In this document: piece after piece, positions 17,273 to 24,950 of the stretch | Layout: each line of letters opens with the position of its first letter | Position numbering within the stretch: the first letter of the stretch is position 1 | Assembly (NCBI GenBank): GCA_002347725.1 | Contig: DDXA01000004.1 | Span: 682,001 to 746,000, forward strand | Length of the DNA stretch: 64,000 bases | Direction of reading: 5' to 3' | Source: Actinobacteria bacterium UBA2272 | GTDB taxonomy: Bacteria; Actinomycetota; Coriobacteriia; Anaerosomatales; Anaerosomataceae | Notes under the pieces: generated by a model | Database searches by the model: none | Seen by the model: the letters and a program-made list of their open reading frames with translations, nothing else | What the model was told of the DNA's origin: nothing | Position numbers and translations under genes: made by a program

Positions 17273-17518
17273 CTACCTGCCCATCGCCGCCGTCCCATCG
17301 CGGTGACAGTCGAAACACTGGCTCATGCGGTAGGTCGCGTGGTCGGCGACCACCTGCGGGTCGTCGCTGTGGCACACGCACCCGGGCACCTGGATCGCGA
17401 GGGCCGCGGATGGCGACACCTGCGGGGACGTCGGCGCTCCAAAGGCGAAGAGCCCGATGGCGACCGCGGCGAGCACGCCGGCCACGACGGCCATGATGAC
17501 GAGCGTCTTCGGCCACAT
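17273..17518 (-). CDS. Small membrane-anchored c-type cytochrome
   Basis: 81 residues: an N-terminal membrane anchor (residues 5-27), then two haem-site candidates. The second is a normal CFDCH (residues 68-72). The first is CVCH (47-50), which has one residue between the cysteines instead of two. GAGAGCG within the end of hcp serves as ribosome site; the start is 2 bp after the hcp stop. By context it is the last gene of the hcp operon and may donate electrons on the outer membrane face, but Hcp is cytoplasmic, so the link is unclear. Confidence 0.7.
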   Translation of the reverse strand: MWPKTLVIMAVVAGVLAAVAIGLFAFGAPTSPQVSPSAALAIQVPGCVCHSDDPQVVADHATYRMSQCFDCHRDGTAAMGR

Positions 17519-17520
17519 CC

Positions 17521-19164
17521 CTATGCAGCGCTCTCGCCAAGAATGGCCTCGAGGTCGGTCGCGGCCGACTCGCCGATCGGCTTGATAGCGAAGTTATCCA
17601 CGAGCACCTGCAGCACCGCGGGTGTGATGAACGCAGGCAGTGTGGGGCCGAGCCGGATGTCGGTTATGCCGAGGTGGAGCAGCGTGAGCAGGATCGCCAC
17701 GGCCTTCTGCTCGTACCACGAGAGGACCATCGAGAGCGGCAGCTCGTTCACGCCGACCTCGAAGGCCTCGGCGAGCGCGAGGGCGATCTTGATGGCCGAG
17801 TAGGCGTCGTTACACTGGCCCACGTCGAGGAGACGCGGGATGCCGCCGATCTCGCCGAGCTGGTGATCGAAGAAGCGGAACTTGCCGCACGCGAGCGTGA
17901 GGACGACCGTGTCGGCCGGAGCCTGGTCCACGATATCGGTGTAGTAGCTGCGGCCCGGCTTGGCGCCGTCGCATCCACCGACGAGGAAGAAGTGGCGGAT
18001 CGCGCCGCTCTTCACGGCCTCGATGAGCGTCGGGGCGACCGAGAGCACCGCGTTTCGGCCGAAGCCCACCATCACGGAGCCGCCGTCGACCTCATCGGTG
18101 AAGCCAGGCAGCGCGAGCGCTCGGTCGATGACCGCCCTGAAGTCACCGTTCTCGACGTGCACGGCACTCGGGTGCGCCACACGGCCGGTGGTGAAGATGT
18201 TGGCCGCATAGGTCTCACGCGGGTTCTGGATGCAGTTGGTGGTCATGAGCACGGCGCCCGGGAACGCGTCGAACTCCTTGCGCTGGTTCTGCCACGCGGT
18301 GCCGTAGTGACCGTAGAAGTGCGCATGGCGCTTGAGCTCCGGATAGCCGTGCGCAGGCAACATCTCGCCGTGTGTGTAGATGTCGATGCCGAGGCCCTCG
18401 GTCTGCTCCAGGAGATCCTTCAAGTCCTTGAGGTCGTGTCCGGAGACGACGATGGCCTTGTTGGGGCGGTGGCCGAGCGGCACGCTCGTCGGAACCGGGT
18501 GGCCGTACGCGCCGGTGTTGGCGGTATCCAGCAACTCCATCACGCGCAGGTTGACCTCGCCGGTCTTGAGGACGAGCGCGATCCAGGCGTCGAGGTCGAG
18601 GCTACGATCCGAGAGCGCCGCGAGGAGCTCGTGCTCGAAGGCGTAGATCGCGGGGTCGGTGTGGCCGAGGACACGTGCGTGATCGGCGTACGCTGCGATT
18701 CCCTTGAGCCCGTAGACGGCGGTCATCTGCAACGCACGGACGTTCTCATCCCGGTCGTGGTCGGGGAAGTGCCCGACAGCCTCACCCTGCGCGATGAGCG
18801 CGGCGAGATCCGCAACCGGCTCGAACGCGACGGCCGGATCGCCAGCAGGCACGACGCCACCGACGGCCTCGACGCTGGCACGGAGTGCAGCCTTGACCTC
18901 GGCGCCGTGGCGGATGACCTCTGCGAGGTGCCCGGCGTCGAAGTCCACGTTGGTGACGGTGGTGAAGAGGGCGCCGTTCACGTACTCGTCGGCCACGTCA
19001 TCGGTGACGCCGACCCTGGCGCCCACAACCGCCAAAGCCGCGATGCCCTTGAGCTGGTGCAGCAGGAGGTCCTGCAGCGAGGCGACCTCGTGCGTCTTCC
19101 CGCATACGCCAACGGTGGTGCAGCCTGTTCCCTTGCTGGTCTGCTCACACTGATTGCAGAACAC
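17521..19164 (-). CDS. hcp: Hybrid-cluster protein (hydroxylamine reductase)
   Basis: 547 residues. The N-terminal cluster motif MFCNQCEQTSKGTGC and GVCGKTHEVASLQDLL are typical of Hcp, and the hybrid-cluster ligands recur later (TTNCIQNP, VGGCDGAKPGRSYY, TLACGKFRFFDHQLGEIGG, LDVGQCNDAYSA). The family reduces hydroxylamine and, in vivo, nitric oxide, with 4Fe-4S and 4Fe-2S-2O clusters. The preceding ferredoxin gene is a likely electron donor. The gene is in an operon with a YgbA-like protein upstream and a small cytochrome downstream, all under a Crp/Fnr-type site. Confidence 0.96.
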   Translation of the reverse strand: MFCNQCEQTSKGTGCTTVGVCGKTHEVASLQDLLLHQLKGIAALAVVGARVGVTDDVADEYVNGALFTTVTNVDFDAGHLAEVIRHGAEVKAALRASVEAVGGVVPAGDPAVAFEPVADLAALIAQGEAVGHFPDHDRDENVRALQMTAVYGLKGIAAYADHARVLGHTDPAIYAFEHELLAALSDRSLDLDAWIALVLKTGEVNLRVMELLDTANTGAYGHPVPTSVPLGHRPNKAIVVSGHDLKDLKDLLEQTEGLGIDIYTHGEMLPAHGYPELKRHAHFYGHYGTAWQNQRKEFDAFPGAVLMTTNCIQNPRETYAANIFTTGRVAHPSAVHVENGDFRAVIDRALALPGFTDEVDGGSVMVGFGRNAVLSVAPTLIEAVKSGAIRHFFLVGGCDGAKPGRSYYTDIVDQAPADTVVLTLACGKFRFFDHQLGEIGGIPRLLDVGQCNDAYSAIKIALALAEAFEVGVNELPLSMVLSWYEQKAVAILLTLLHLGITDIRLGPTLPAFITPAVLQVLVDNFAIKPIGESAATDLEAILGESAA

Positions 19165-19203
19165 GCGGATCCCTTCTCTCGTCTCGTCTTTGGAAACGCA
19201 GCG

Positions 19204-19590
19204 CTACCCGTGGATGAGCGCAGGCAGGCACCGGGTGCATACCCATTCGCTGCGACCCTGCTGCCGCACGGGCAGCAGCGGGACATGGTCCTCGTCAGAG
19301 CCACAGCGGAAACACGTCTGCGCGATGTAGTTCTTCTGTTTCTCGGCGATGATCGGCTCGGCGGCCTCGTGGTCGAACGGCACCGCCTCCCGGTACTCGA
19401 GCGTGAGCGCTCCGGTCGGGCAGACGCCGAGGCAGAAGCCCGCGCCGTCGCACAACTCGTCGCGAACGACCTTGGCCTTGCCGTCAACGAGGACGATCGC
19501 GCCCTCGGCACACGGACTGACACACAGGCCGCATCCATTGCACAGCTCTTCGTCTATCCGCACGATCTGCCTGGTGGTTGTGGTGGGCAT
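19204..19590 (-). CDS. Ferredoxin-like 4Fe-4S protein linked to Hcp
   Basis: 128 residues. The first cluster motif is complete (C17, C20, C23, C27 in CNGCGLCVSPC). The second (C47, C53, C57 in CDGAGFCLGVC) has Ala at residue 50 where the second Cys would be, so it may hold a 3Fe-4S or labile cluster, as in related 'CDGxGxC' proteins. A C-terminal zinc-ribbon-like part follows (TCFRCGSDEDH, WVCTRC). It lies 39 bp upstream of hcp and is probably its electron donor. Confidence 0.87.
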   Translation of the reverse strand: MPTTTTRQIVRIDEELCNGCGLCVSPCAEGAIVLVDGKAKVVRDELCDGAGFCLGVCPTGALTLEYREAVPFDHEAAEPIIAEKQKNYIAQTCFRCGSDEDHVPLLPVRQQGRSEWVCTRCLPALIHG

Positions 19591-19614
19591 GGTGCTTCCT
19601 CTCGTATCGCGCCG

Positions 19615-20094
19615 CTACCGCGCGGCGTCGTTGCCTGTGGTGGTTCCGTCACTCGTCTCGGCGGCTCGACGCTCCATCTCGCGCCGCCATGTGCGCGCCT
19701 CCATCGCATGCCTGATACCCGCGATCGCGTAGCCGTGCAGCGCCGAGCGCGGGCCGCTGTAGCGCATCATCTGCCGCTGCCACTCAGACTCATCCGCCTT
19801 GTAGCAGTGTGTGTCGCAGTGAGCGCAGAAGGGTTTCGGGTCCTTGGGGCAGTACGCGCGGCGCTTCTCGCCGTAACGCAGATGCTCGGCGCACTCGTCG
19901 CATACGACCGGCGGCTTCCGTCCGTACGCGCCGAGGTCCGCGGCATCGCTTGCGAACGCCCTTCGAGTGCGATCGGCGTGGTTGCCGCGGCAGTAGATCG
20001 CAGTGAAGTCGCCGAGTGTCTTGATGTCACGACGCACCTGCACCTGCATCAGCCGCTGCTCGAACCGCTCGTTCAACCGGGACTCCTCACGCAT
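19615..20094 (-). CDS. YgbA-like nitrous oxide-stimulated promoter family protein
   Basis: 159 residues from the ATG at 20094. An in-frame ATG at 20133 also exists, but it lies only 2 nt past the predicted -10, upstream of the predicted transcription start, so I prefer 20094. The core DIKTLGDFTAIYCRGNH, then VVCDECAEHLRYGEKRRAYCP, PKPFCAHCDTHCYK and RQMMRYSGPRSALHG matches the family named for nitrous oxide-stimulated promoters, with many Cys/His for metal. Its role is unknown; family members are linked to nitrogen-oxide stress. First gene of the hcp operon. Confidence 0.8.
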   Translation of the reverse strand: MREESRLNERFEQRLMQVQVRRDIKTLGDFTAIYCRGNHADRTRRAFASDAADLGAYGRKPPVVCDECAEHLRYGEKRRAYCPKDPKPFCAHCDTHCYKADESEWQRQMMRYSGPRSALHGYAIAGIRHAMEARTWRREMERRAAETSDGTTTGNDAAR

Positions 20095-20135
20095 CTCGAG
20101 AGACGGACGCCGGAGCGCGTCGGGCGCCCTCATGG

Positions 20136-20141
20136 ATACTA
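20136..20141 (-). promoter_or_regulatory. -10 element of the hcp operon
   Basis: Minus-strand TAGTAT. Its first base lies 29.5 bp from the centre of the upstream palindrome, which places the site at about -41.5 relative to a start near 20129, the geometry of class II Crp/Fnr activation. Confidence 0.6.
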
Positions 20142-20163
20142 GGTGCCCCGGCGACGTTCGTCC

Positions 20164-20177
20164 TTGACGCGCGTCAA
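20164..20177. promoter_or_regulatory. Crp/Fnr-type palindrome between crp-like gene and hcp operon
   Basis: TTGACGCGCGTCAA, a perfect 14-bp dyad of the Fnr/HcpR class (TTGAY-N4-RTCAA). It lies in the divergent intergenic region and can serve both directions. Confidence 0.75.
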
Positions 20178-20217
20178 GCCGACGTGGACTGTATGAACGT
20201 CTGAGTGAGGAGTATCG

Positions 20218-20925
20218 GTGAAAGCGACACCAAGAAACGATGTCCGTGCCGCGCTCCGCGCGTGCCGCCTCTGGCGCACGGCGAGCGACGACGCGATCGC
20301 CCTTCTTGCTGCATCCGCCTCCGTCCAGGACGCCGCCCGCGGGAGCCTGCTGGCTTCCGAAGGAGAGCCCGCCGAGCGCTTTGGCGTCGTCGTGAGCGGG
20401 CGGGTCCGCGTCTTCCATATGACCGCCGACGGGAGAACGATCGTCATGGAGACGATGGAGCACGGCGAAGCGTTCGCAGCGGTCGCCGCGCTCGCGGGAG
20501 GGCGGAATCCAGCCAGCGTGGATGCGGCGACACCCGCGACGATCGCGTGGATCTCCGGCGAGTCGCTGTTCGAGTTGCTCGCCACCGAGCCGCAGATCGC
20601 GCGCGGGTTGATCGGCGACCTTTCCGAGCGTCTCATCAACCTCACGAGCGTCGTCCAGACCCTCGCGCTCGACGTGCCGGGCCGGCTCGCCCGCTATCTG
20701 TTCCAGCGCTCACTCGCCGTCGGCGAGGCCACACCCGACGGTCTCAGGGTGTCGCTCGGCATGCCGAAGGCCGAGCTCGCAGCCTCGCTCGGAACGGTGC
20801 CCGAGACCCTCTCGCGCGCGCTCGGTCGCCTGCGCGACGACGGCGTGCTCGAGGTGCGGGGCAGCGAGGTCATCGTCTTCGATGTCGGCGCGCTCGCCCG
20901 GCTCGGCAGTGGCTACGGGGAGTAG
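20218..20925 (+). CDS. Crp/Fnr family transcription regulator (HcpR-like by context)
   Basis: 235 residues from a GTG with GAGGAG 5 nt upstream. An N-terminal cyclic-nucleotide-type beta-roll (RGSLLASEGEPAERFGVVVSGRVRVF) and a dimer helix are followed by a winged helix (MPKAELAASLGTVPETLSRALGRLRDDGV). There is only one cysteine in the first domain, so it lacks the four-Cys Fnr cluster; signals such as haem-bound NO are possible. Divergent from the hcp operon with a shared palindrome, so I infer it controls that operon, like HcpR. Confidence 0.88.
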   Translation: MKATPRNDVRAALRACRLWRTASDDAIALLAASASVQDAARGSLLASEGEPAERFGVVVSGRVRVFHMTADGRTIVMETMEHGEAFAAVAALAGGRNPASVDAATPATIAWISGESLFELLATEPQIARGLIGDLSERLINLTSVVQTLALDVPGRLARYLFQRSLAVGEATPDGLRVSLGMPKAELAASLGTVPETLSRALGRLRDDGVLEVRGSEVIVFDVGALARLGSGYGE

Positions 20926-20927
20926 CG

Positions 20928-21668
20928 CTAACCGGAGATTTCCGTATCTCGACGATCCTTGATCGCCCTGGCGCCCTTCTCGAGCGTACCGGCGAGCAGG
21001 AAGCCGGCGAGCAGCACCGCACTGGCGATCATCTCGGCAGGATAGAGGCCGACCGTCTTCCCTGCCCGGGCCATCGAACCCGCCCCGGCGATGATGAGCG
21101 TGCCGACGATGATGAGCACGTTGGCCCACACGCGGTAGCGGAACTCCTTTCTCGGCAGGAACTTGAAGATCGAGAAGAGCGACCCGCCTATGAGCAGCAG
21201 CGTGCCGGTGATGTTGAACGGCAGGGACATCACCCGGGGAAACGAGCCACCGGAGCCGAGCGCGGTCCCGCCCACGGTGATGCCGGGGATCAGCTGGGTG
21301 GTGACAAGCTCGGTCGTGAACGTGCCGTAGAAGAAGATGGCGAGACAAACGAGCACGAAGGCCAGGTACACGTTGCCGGCCAGCGGCTTTCTCGTCACGA
21401 GATAGAGCGTGCCCAGTCCGAGGAACCCGACCAGCGACGCGGCAAGCACGATGTAGATGCGGTAGACGGTGGGGTCCCACGCGCCGGTGAACTCCGAGTA
21501 TGCCTCCATCACCGCCGCGATCGCGTAGAAGGCGAAGCCGACGGCCCAGGCGAGCTGATGCGGCTTCCTGCGGCGCAGCCACTGTGCCACAAGCAGCCCC
21601 ACATACACGAAGCCTATGAGCCCGGTGGCCAGCGGCCACCACCAGCTCGACCAGAATGCGTCGGACAT
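20928..21668 (-). CDS. Seven-helix membrane protein, unknown function
   Basis: 246 residues with about seven hydrophobic helices (LATGLIGFVYVGLLVAQWL, GFAFYAIAAVMEAY, IYIVLAASLVGFLGLGTLYLV, LAFVLVCLAIFFYGTF, NITGTLLLIGGSLFSI, NVLIIVGTLIIAGAGS, MIASAVLLAGFLLAG) and a basic C-terminal tail. I do not recognise the family. Converges on the Crp/Fnr gene with a 2-bp gap and is followed in transcription order after the coiled-coil membrane protein gene. Confidence 0.7.
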   Translation of the reverse strand: MSDAFWSSWWWPLATGLIGFVYVGLLVAQWLRRRKPHQLAWAVGFAFYAIAAVMEAYSEFTGAWDPTVYRIYIVLAASLVGFLGLGTLYLVTRKPLAGNVYLAFVLVCLAIFFYGTFTTELVTTQLIPGITVGGTALGSGGSFPRVMSLPFNITGTLLLIGGSLFSIFKFLPRKEFRYRVWANVLIIVGTLIIAGAGSMARAGKTVGLYPAEMIASAVLLAGFLLAGTLEKGARAIKDRRDTEISG

Positions 21669-21678
21669 ACCCCGCCCC

Positions 21679-22716
21679 CTACTCGTCGTCTGTGGACGTG
21701 CCCCTGAGCACGTTCACCTGCTCTCCCGCCGCACGTGCACGCTCGCGCGCTTCAAAGTACCTATCCCGGGCGTCGGCCGTCAGCGACTCATAGGCATCCG
21801 CGATCGGGTCGCGTACGGATGTCGGCAGCGCCGCGGCCATCGCGACGATCTCCGCGTCCTTCTTGTTGTATGCGTCTAGCTTGGCGTTCGACTCGGCGAC
21901 CTTACCCGCCAGCCACAGGGAGTCGATCTCCTTGGAGTTGGCGACAAGCCCGAGCTTCGCATCGATGTAGGTCACAAACGCCGTGTAGTCTGCCTCCGGA
22001 AACGCAGCGGTGGCCGTGGCCAGAAGTGAGCGTGCGTTGGTCAATCGCTTCTCGGCCTCTACCGAGTTCGCGGTGGATGCCCTGACGCCGTCTGCGGTGT
22101 GCTTGTTGAACTCGGCAACCGCTTTGGTGATGAAGTCCTCAGCCGCCTTGATCTCGGTGAGCGCAGTGTCCGCGGGGACCATCGCGAGCGCGGCCTTGCG
22201 GTCCGCCTCGAGAATCGTCGGTGCCTCGGCCATCATGTCGGCGCGCGCCAACGCGCTCGCCTTGAGCGCTTCGGCTACCGGGAGCAGCTCCTCGCCGAGC
22301 ACGGGCACGACCTCGTCGATGATCGTCACCGCGGCAAGCGCGTCGGCCCGAACCTTCTCGGCTACCGGCAGGGCATCAGCGGCTTGCGTGGCGATCTCCG
22401 AGGAGATCTCGGACTGCACAGCCTCATCAACCAGCAGCAGGTCGTCCTCGGCCGCGTCGAGCAGCTCGGTTGCCGCGTCAAGCCGCGCCTCCGCCGCCCG
22501 GACACGCTCCATCTGCCGGTACACCACGTAGCCGCCGGAGGCAAGGCCGGCCACCAGGATGATGCCGAGGATCCAGAGCAACCAGGTTCGCGCCCGTCCA
22601 CGTCGCTCGTTGCCAGTCTCCGCGCGAGATGGTCGATCGGTCCCGCTCTCGGACACGCTCACAGCCCTATCCGTGGGAGCCCCGGCGCCTGCGACGGGCT
22701 CGTTCTGTTCGTCCAT
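21679..22716 (-). CDS. Single-span membrane protein with helical repeat-like ectodomain
   Basis: 345 residues. A polar N-terminus (residues 1-42) precedes one membrane segment (LLWILGIILVAGLASGGYVVY, ~44-64). The rest is predicted long Ala/Glu/Asp-rich helix, coiled-coil in character, with weak repeats of the type ADALPVAEKVRADALA / EELLPVAEALKASALA. AAGGAGGT lies 5 nt before the ATG, a near-perfect ribosome site. No family recognised. Upstream of the seven-helix protein by 10 bp, so probably one operon. Confidence 0.7.
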   Translation of the reverse strand: MDEQNEPVAGAGAPTDRAVSVSESGTDRPSRAETGNERRGRARTWLLWILGIILVAGLASGGYVVYRQMERVRAAEARLDAATELLDAAEDDLLLVDEAVQSEISSEIATQAADALPVAEKVRADALAAVTIIDEVVPVLGEELLPVAEALKASALARADMMAEAPTILEADRKAALAMVPADTALTEIKAAEDFITKAVAEFNKHTADGVRASTANSVEAEKRLTNARSLLATATAAFPEADYTAFVTYIDAKLGLVANSKEIDSLWLAGKVAESNAKLDAYNKKDAEIVAMAAALPTSVRDPIADAYESLTADARDRYFEARERARAAGEQVNVLRGTSTDDE

Positions 22717-22838
22717 GAAGTACCTCCTTCGTCACTGTTGTAGCCTGACCCCGCCAAGAGGGCAACCTTCCCGGGCGCCCACCCTCGTCGTGTATGAATC
22801 CGTTGGCAAACCGCATACCAGCTTGGCACTTCGGTTGC

Positions 22839-22844
22839 TATACT
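22839..22844 (+). promoter_or_regulatory. Extended -10 of the 6C RNA
   Basis: TATACT preceded by TGC (TG-N extended -10). A start near 22851 would match the 5' end of the small RNA. No clear -35 was seen. Confidence 0.5.
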
Positions 22845-22850
22845 GGCATC

Positions 22851-22948
22851 GGGGCAGTGCGACCCGCCCTCTCCTCCCCCCTCAGGGGCGGGGATTCGCC
22901 GCCCACGTGAACGAGGCGCGCCTCCCCCCGCGCGCCTCGTTTCTTTGT
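22851..22948 (+). ncRNA. 6C-type small RNA
   Basis: About 98 nt. Two stem-loops each carry six consecutive C in the loop, the defining feature of the actinobacterial 6C family. Stem 1 is CCCGCCC (22863-22869) with GGGCGGG (22886-22892) and Cs at 22876-22881. Stem 2 is a perfect 12-bp hairpin (22910-22921 with 22930-22941) with Cs at 22924-22929, followed by TCTTTGT as an intrinsic terminator. No protein gene on this strand precedes it. 6C RNAs in mycobacteria and corynebacteria act in trans by C-rich loops. It also fills most of the 316-bp gap between the coiled-coil gene and pafB. Confidence 0.82.
22910..22948 (+). terminator. Terminator of the 6C RNA
   Basis: Perfect 12-bp stem AACGAGGCGCGC / GCGCGCCTCGTT, 8-nt loop, then TCTTTGT. 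It is the strongest intrinsic terminator in the window. Confidence 0.85.
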
Positions 22949-23032
22949 ACACGTGGACTCCGGCCGCACTGCCCCGCCCACCCCCTCTCGCGGTAGAATG
23001 TGCGCATCGTCTGCGATCGAGGAGGACGGCTC

Positions 23033-24007
23033 GTGCCCGACGCCGCCGAACGGTTGGTCAATCTCGCGCTGTACCTCGCCTCATCTCGCGTCCCGGTCAC
23101 CGCCAACGAATGCAGGTCCGCCGGACTTGGTTACCCCGACGAACAGGATGACGCCACCTTTCTTCGCATGTTCGAGCGCGACAAGGATGCGCTGCGCGCG
23201 GCGGGCCTGGTCATCACGGTCGACAGGGACGACGAGTCCGAGTCATATCGCCTCGACCCCGCAGCCACGTTCGCGCGCCCCGTCGAGCTGACTCCCGACG
23301 AGCTCGCCGCGGTGCGCGCGGTCACGGCGGCGCTCTCGGCCGATCCCGGGTTCCCCTTCACCGACGATCTCGCGCTCGCACTCGGCAAGCTCGGAACCGC
23401 CGGCGTGGCCGGGCCGCTTGCAACTGCCGACCTTCCCAACGACGCGGACGACGCGCAGCCGCACCACGCGCGGACGATCGCCGAAGCGGTGCAGTCCCGC
23501 AAGACGCTGACCTTCGGCTACACGAACTCGGCTGGCGAGCAGAAGCGGCACACGGTAGACCCGTACGGGATCTTCTTCCGGGAAGGAGACTGGTACCTCA
23601 TCGGATGCGACCGCGATCTGGACGCTGTCCGCACCTATGCGATCGGCCGTGTAGCCGACCTCGGCGTGAACGCGGAGCGCCCGCGGACGCCCGATTTCGA
23701 GCGCCCCGCCGACTTCGACGTCACCCGGCACGAGCGACTGCCGTTCGAGTACGGGCTGGAGCAGGTGGCAGCTCAGGTGCGCTTCGAGCCGGATGTCGCC
23801 TGGCGCGCCGAACGGCTCGCGCGCGGGCGTGGCACGCTGCGCGAGCTCGCCGACGGGTCCGCGCTGTGGGACGTGGAGGCCGGCGACCTCGGACGACTGG
23901 CGACCTGGATCGTCGACGAGGGCCCCGCCATCCACGCCGTGGGTCCTCCCGAGCTTGTCTACATCCTCGAGACCGGCCTGCGAGCGGTGGCCGATACCCA
24001 TGGCTAA
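23033..24007 (+). CDS. WYL-domain regulator PafB-like
   Basis: 324 residues from a GTG with GGAGGA 6 nt upstream; a weaker upstream in-frame GTG exists at 23000. An N-terminal helix-turn-helix (ERLVNLALYLASSRVPVTANE) and a central WYL domain (SRKTLTFGYTN, EGDWYLIGCDRD, TYAIGRV) are followed by a WCX-type C-terminal part. It overlaps the next WYL gene by 8 bp. Such pairs are PafB/PafC, which in mycobacteria form a LexA-independent DNA-damage activator that needs RNA polymerase contact. A TAGAAT -10 is at 22994-22999. Confidence 0.87.
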   Translation: MPDAAERLVNLALYLASSRVPVTANECRSAGLGYPDEQDDATFLRMFERDKDALRAAGLVITVDRDDESESYRLDPAATFARPVELTPDELAAVRAVTAALSADPGFPFTDDLALALGKLGTAGVAGPLATADLPNDADDAQPHHARTIAEAVQSRKTLTFGYTNSAGEQKRHTVDPYGIFFREGDWYLIGCDRDLDAVRTYAIGRVADLGVNAERPRTPDFERPADFDVTRHERLPFEYGLEQVAAQVRFEPDVAWRAERLARGRGTLRELADGSALWDVEAGDLGRLATWIVDEGPAIHAVGPPELVYILETGLRAVADTHG

Positions 24008-24950
24008 GGGTCCTGACACCGCCACGCGAGCGCGACGCCTTCTCGCACTCCTGCCACACCTGAGGCAGAACGAGACGATCCCGCTCGCCCGGCTCGCGGC
24101 AGCGGTGGGGTGTACGCCCGCCGAGGTCGCCTCCGACCTGACGACCCTCACCATGTGTGGCGTACCCCCGTTCACACCGTTCGACATGATCGACCTGTTC
24201 ATCGAGGGCGACTCCGTAACCGTCAACCTTGAGGCTCCCGGCATCGAACGCCCCCTTCGTCTCACGATCGCGGAGGCCAGAGCGCTCGGCGCGGCCCTCG
24301 ATGCGGCCGGCTACGCACCCCGAAGCGCGCTTCGCCAGAAGCTGTTCGCCGTGGCCGCCGACTCCGTGTCGACCGACGAGCTCGAGCGGACGGTGCGGGC
24401 CGGAGCTGCCCCCGGAGGGATCGCCGATCTGTACGCGACCCTTGCGGCAGCGGCCGACGAACACGAGAAGGTCCGGATCACCTACTTCACGGGCTCGACC
24501 GGCCGCACCTCACAGCGCGTCGTCCACCCGTGGGCACTCGTCAACCGGCTCGGTACGTGGTATCTCATCGCGCTGTGCGAAGGCGTCGGTGAGGAGCGCG
24601 TCTTCAGGCTCGACCGGATCCGTGATGCACGCGACACGGGTGAGGCGTTCACGCCTCCGTCCGCCGTCGAGTACGCGGTCACACCCGGACCCGAACGTCT
24701 CCCGGTGGCCGAGATCCGCTTCGCGCCCGGCGCCGTGCTGCCCGACACGCGGAGTTGGCCGGGCGTCGTGTTCGAGGCATCAGGCGATGGCAGTACCATC
24801 GCCCGTATGCCGTATCAGACCGTCTCCTGGATCGCACGCAGGGTCGTCGCCCGGCTCGGCGAGGCCGAGGCGCTCGGGCCTGCCGAGGTCCGCTACGCAG
24901 TCAGGACACTGGCCGAGACACTCCTTCGGCACTCCACTGACGGAGTCTAG
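24000..24950 (+). CDS. WYL-domain regulator PafC-like
   Basis: 316 residues. The ATG at 24000 overlaps the stop of the first WYL gene (ATGGCTAA). It has an N-terminal winged helix (ARRLLALLPHLRQNETIPLARLAAAVG), a WYL domain (VRITYFTGS, LGTWYLIALCEG, RVFRLDRI) and a WCX C-terminus. Together with the gene before it forms a PafBC pair, here about 100 bp downstream of the 6C RNA terminator. Its TAG stop shares CTAG with the converging helicase gene. Confidence 0.87.
   Translation: MAKGPDTATRARRLLALLPHLRQNETIPLARLAAAVGCTPAEVASDLTTLTMCGVPPFTPFDMIDLFIEGDSVTVNLEAPGIERPLRLTIAEARALGAALDAAGYAPRSALRQKLFAVAADSVSTDELERTVRAGAAPGGIADLYATLAAAADEHEKVRITYFTGSTGRTSQRVVHPWALVNRLGTWYLIALCEGVGEERVFRLDRIRDARDTGEAFTPPSAVEYAVTPGPERLPVAEIRFAPGAVLPDTRSWPGVVFEASGDGSTIARMPYQTVSWIARRVVARLGEAEALGPAEVRYAVRTLAETLLRHSTDGV

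Noticed and set aside
20094..20133. Upstream ATG of the YgbA-like gene at 20133
   Set aside because: It lies upstream of the transcription start implied by the class II promoter geometry.
22717..23032. Protein gene between the coiled-coil gene and pafB
   Set aside because: The open frames there are shadows over a structured RNA with promoter and terminator.
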